Assembly (NCBI GenBank): GCA_963169055.1
Contig: CAUJFU010000096.1
Location: 1 to 15,927, forward strand
Source of the DNA: Myxococcota bacterium
Lineage (GTDB): Bacteria > Myxococcota_C > UBA6777
Length of the DNA: 15,927 bases
Direction of reading: 5' to 3'
Made by a program: the position numbers and the translations under genes. Below, one piece after another: positions 15,301 through 15,927 of this stretch (the first letter of the stretch is position 1; the number at the start of each line of letters is the position of its first letter). A model generated the notes under the pieces. That model saw nothing but the letters and a program-made list of their open reading frames with translations. It ran no database searches and was not told the origin of the DNA.

Positions 15301-15927
15301 TCAATCCTCGGGGGATGAGAGAGCGCAGACGCCATTCCAGAGGGTGTTGACAAGCAAAGGTAGCGCGGCTTGAAGGGTGGAAAGGGACAGGGAAGGGGGG
15401 AGTGGGGAGCGGAGAGCTTGTCGAGTAGCGATCATCTCGGGAAGAAGGGGAAGATGGACAAAACAGGCGTTTCGTGGGGCGTTGCGCTGTGCAAAGAAAT
15501 CAAGGCAGGTGAAGAGAAGCTGGTTGCATAGGTAAGTTCCCGCAGTATAGGAGAGGACGGAAGGTATACCATGCTTTGCGAGATGGTTTTGCGCGGTGCG
15601 AAGGGGGAGATCGCTGATGTAAGCATCGGGAGCCTCGGGGGACAGGCGTTGGTCGCGGATCTGTTGGCCTGATGCGTCGGGGATAGAAAAGTCGAGCCAG
15701 TTGAGGCCGACCCGTTCGAGGCGTAAGCTGGATTCGCCCGCAGCAAGGCCCCATCCGATCACCAACTGGGGTTGATGGGTTTCGAGCAAGCGGGGGAGGT
15801 TTTGTGCGACGTGTTGGTGGTCTACAGGCAGGATGGCGATATGTATTTGGCTTGGAAAGATCCTGAGATCACAGGATGTTAAGAGCTCTTTGGCGGGATT
15901 GATTGTGTCGCCACCAAAAGGCTCAAA
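15301..15927 (-). CDS. pcp: pyroglutamyl-peptidase I (peptidase family C15), 5' end beyond the window
   Basis: This cytoplasmic Cys peptidase removes N-terminal pyroglutamate from peptides. The frame is open from the window edge; the first visible residues FEPFGGDTINP match the conserved TGFEPFGG..NPS start of the family, so only about nine or ten residues are missing. Of the 208 visible residues, Glu71 (LRLERVGLN), Cys134 (YTAGTYLCN) and His158 (CFVHLPLLPE) match the Glu81-Cys144-His168 triad, with identical spacing of 63 and 24. The family is usually about 200-215 residues, so the length is normal. A TTG at 15789 would open a shorter frame but would drop the conserved N-terminus, so it is not the start. 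The gene converges on the MopE-repeat gene with 8 bp between stops and no obvious terminator in the gap. Confidence 0.95.
   Translation of the reverse strand, partial: FEPFGGDTINPAKELLTSCDLRIFPSQIHIAILPVDHQHVAQNLPRLLETHQPQLVIGWGLAAGESSLRLERVGLNWLDFSIPDASGQQIRDQRLSPEAPDAYISDLPLRTAQNHLAKHGIPSVLSYTAGTYLCNQLLFTCLDFFAQRNAPRNACFVHLPLLPEMIATRQALRSPLPPSLSLSTLQAALPLLVNTLWNGVCALSSPED

Overview
The window reads as chromosomal DNA of a Gram-negative bacterium, most likely Myxococcota or a related deltaproteobacterial lineage. The pointers are a secreted protein with a MYXO-CTERM-like tail (Cys motif, hydrophobic helix, Arg cluster), a large lipoprotein-like protein with twelve MopE-type CNGxDDxCDGxxDE motifs, and an apolipoprotein N-acyltransferase plus a YejM-like inner-membrane protein, which imply an outer membrane. 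No mobile element, CRISPR array, rRNA or tRNA was recognised. Taxonomy is inferred from family content only.

Layout. Every gene except one is on the minus strand, so the minus-strand run reads from right to left. At the right edge is a nearly complete pyroglutamyl-peptidase I gene (15301-15927, 5' end cut off). Its 3' end faces the only plus-strand gene, a ~1410-residue MopE-repeat/glycine-rich surface protein (11060-15292), with 8 bp between the two stops. A ~280 bp divergent spacer (10777-11059) separates that gene from lnt (8950-10776). Downstream of lnt come a multi-TM, GAF-containing histidine kinase (6823-8910) and a 740-residue protein whose N-terminus is a degenerate sigma-54-activator AAA+ domain (4481-6703). 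Then follow a small Fn3 protein with the MYXO-CTERM-like tail (3694-4320) and an unrecognised lipoprotein (2786-3607). After about 400 bp without a convincing gene come a 52-residue predicted lipoprotein (2213-2371), a YejM/PbgA-like membrane sulfatase-fold protein (172-2121) and the start of a 6-pyruvoyl-tetrahydropterin-synthase-family gene (1-144, 3' end cut off).

How the genes may work together. The common theme is the cell envelope: Lnt completes lipoprotein acylation, up to three neighbours are predicted lipoproteins, one protein has a sortase-like C-terminal signal, the YejM-like protein belongs to a family tied to envelope lipid control, and the kinase is membrane-bound. The kinase has no receiver-domain partner in the window; the nearest regulator-like protein is the AAA+ protein, which lacks Walker A, Walker B and GAFTGA. 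Joint function is inference from adjacency. The points most worth a second look are that pseudo-activator, the small lipoprotein whose reading frame holds a perfect 14-bp inverted repeat followed by six T's, the pterin-synthase relative without the usual Cys, and the two-class modular build of the MopE-repeat protein.
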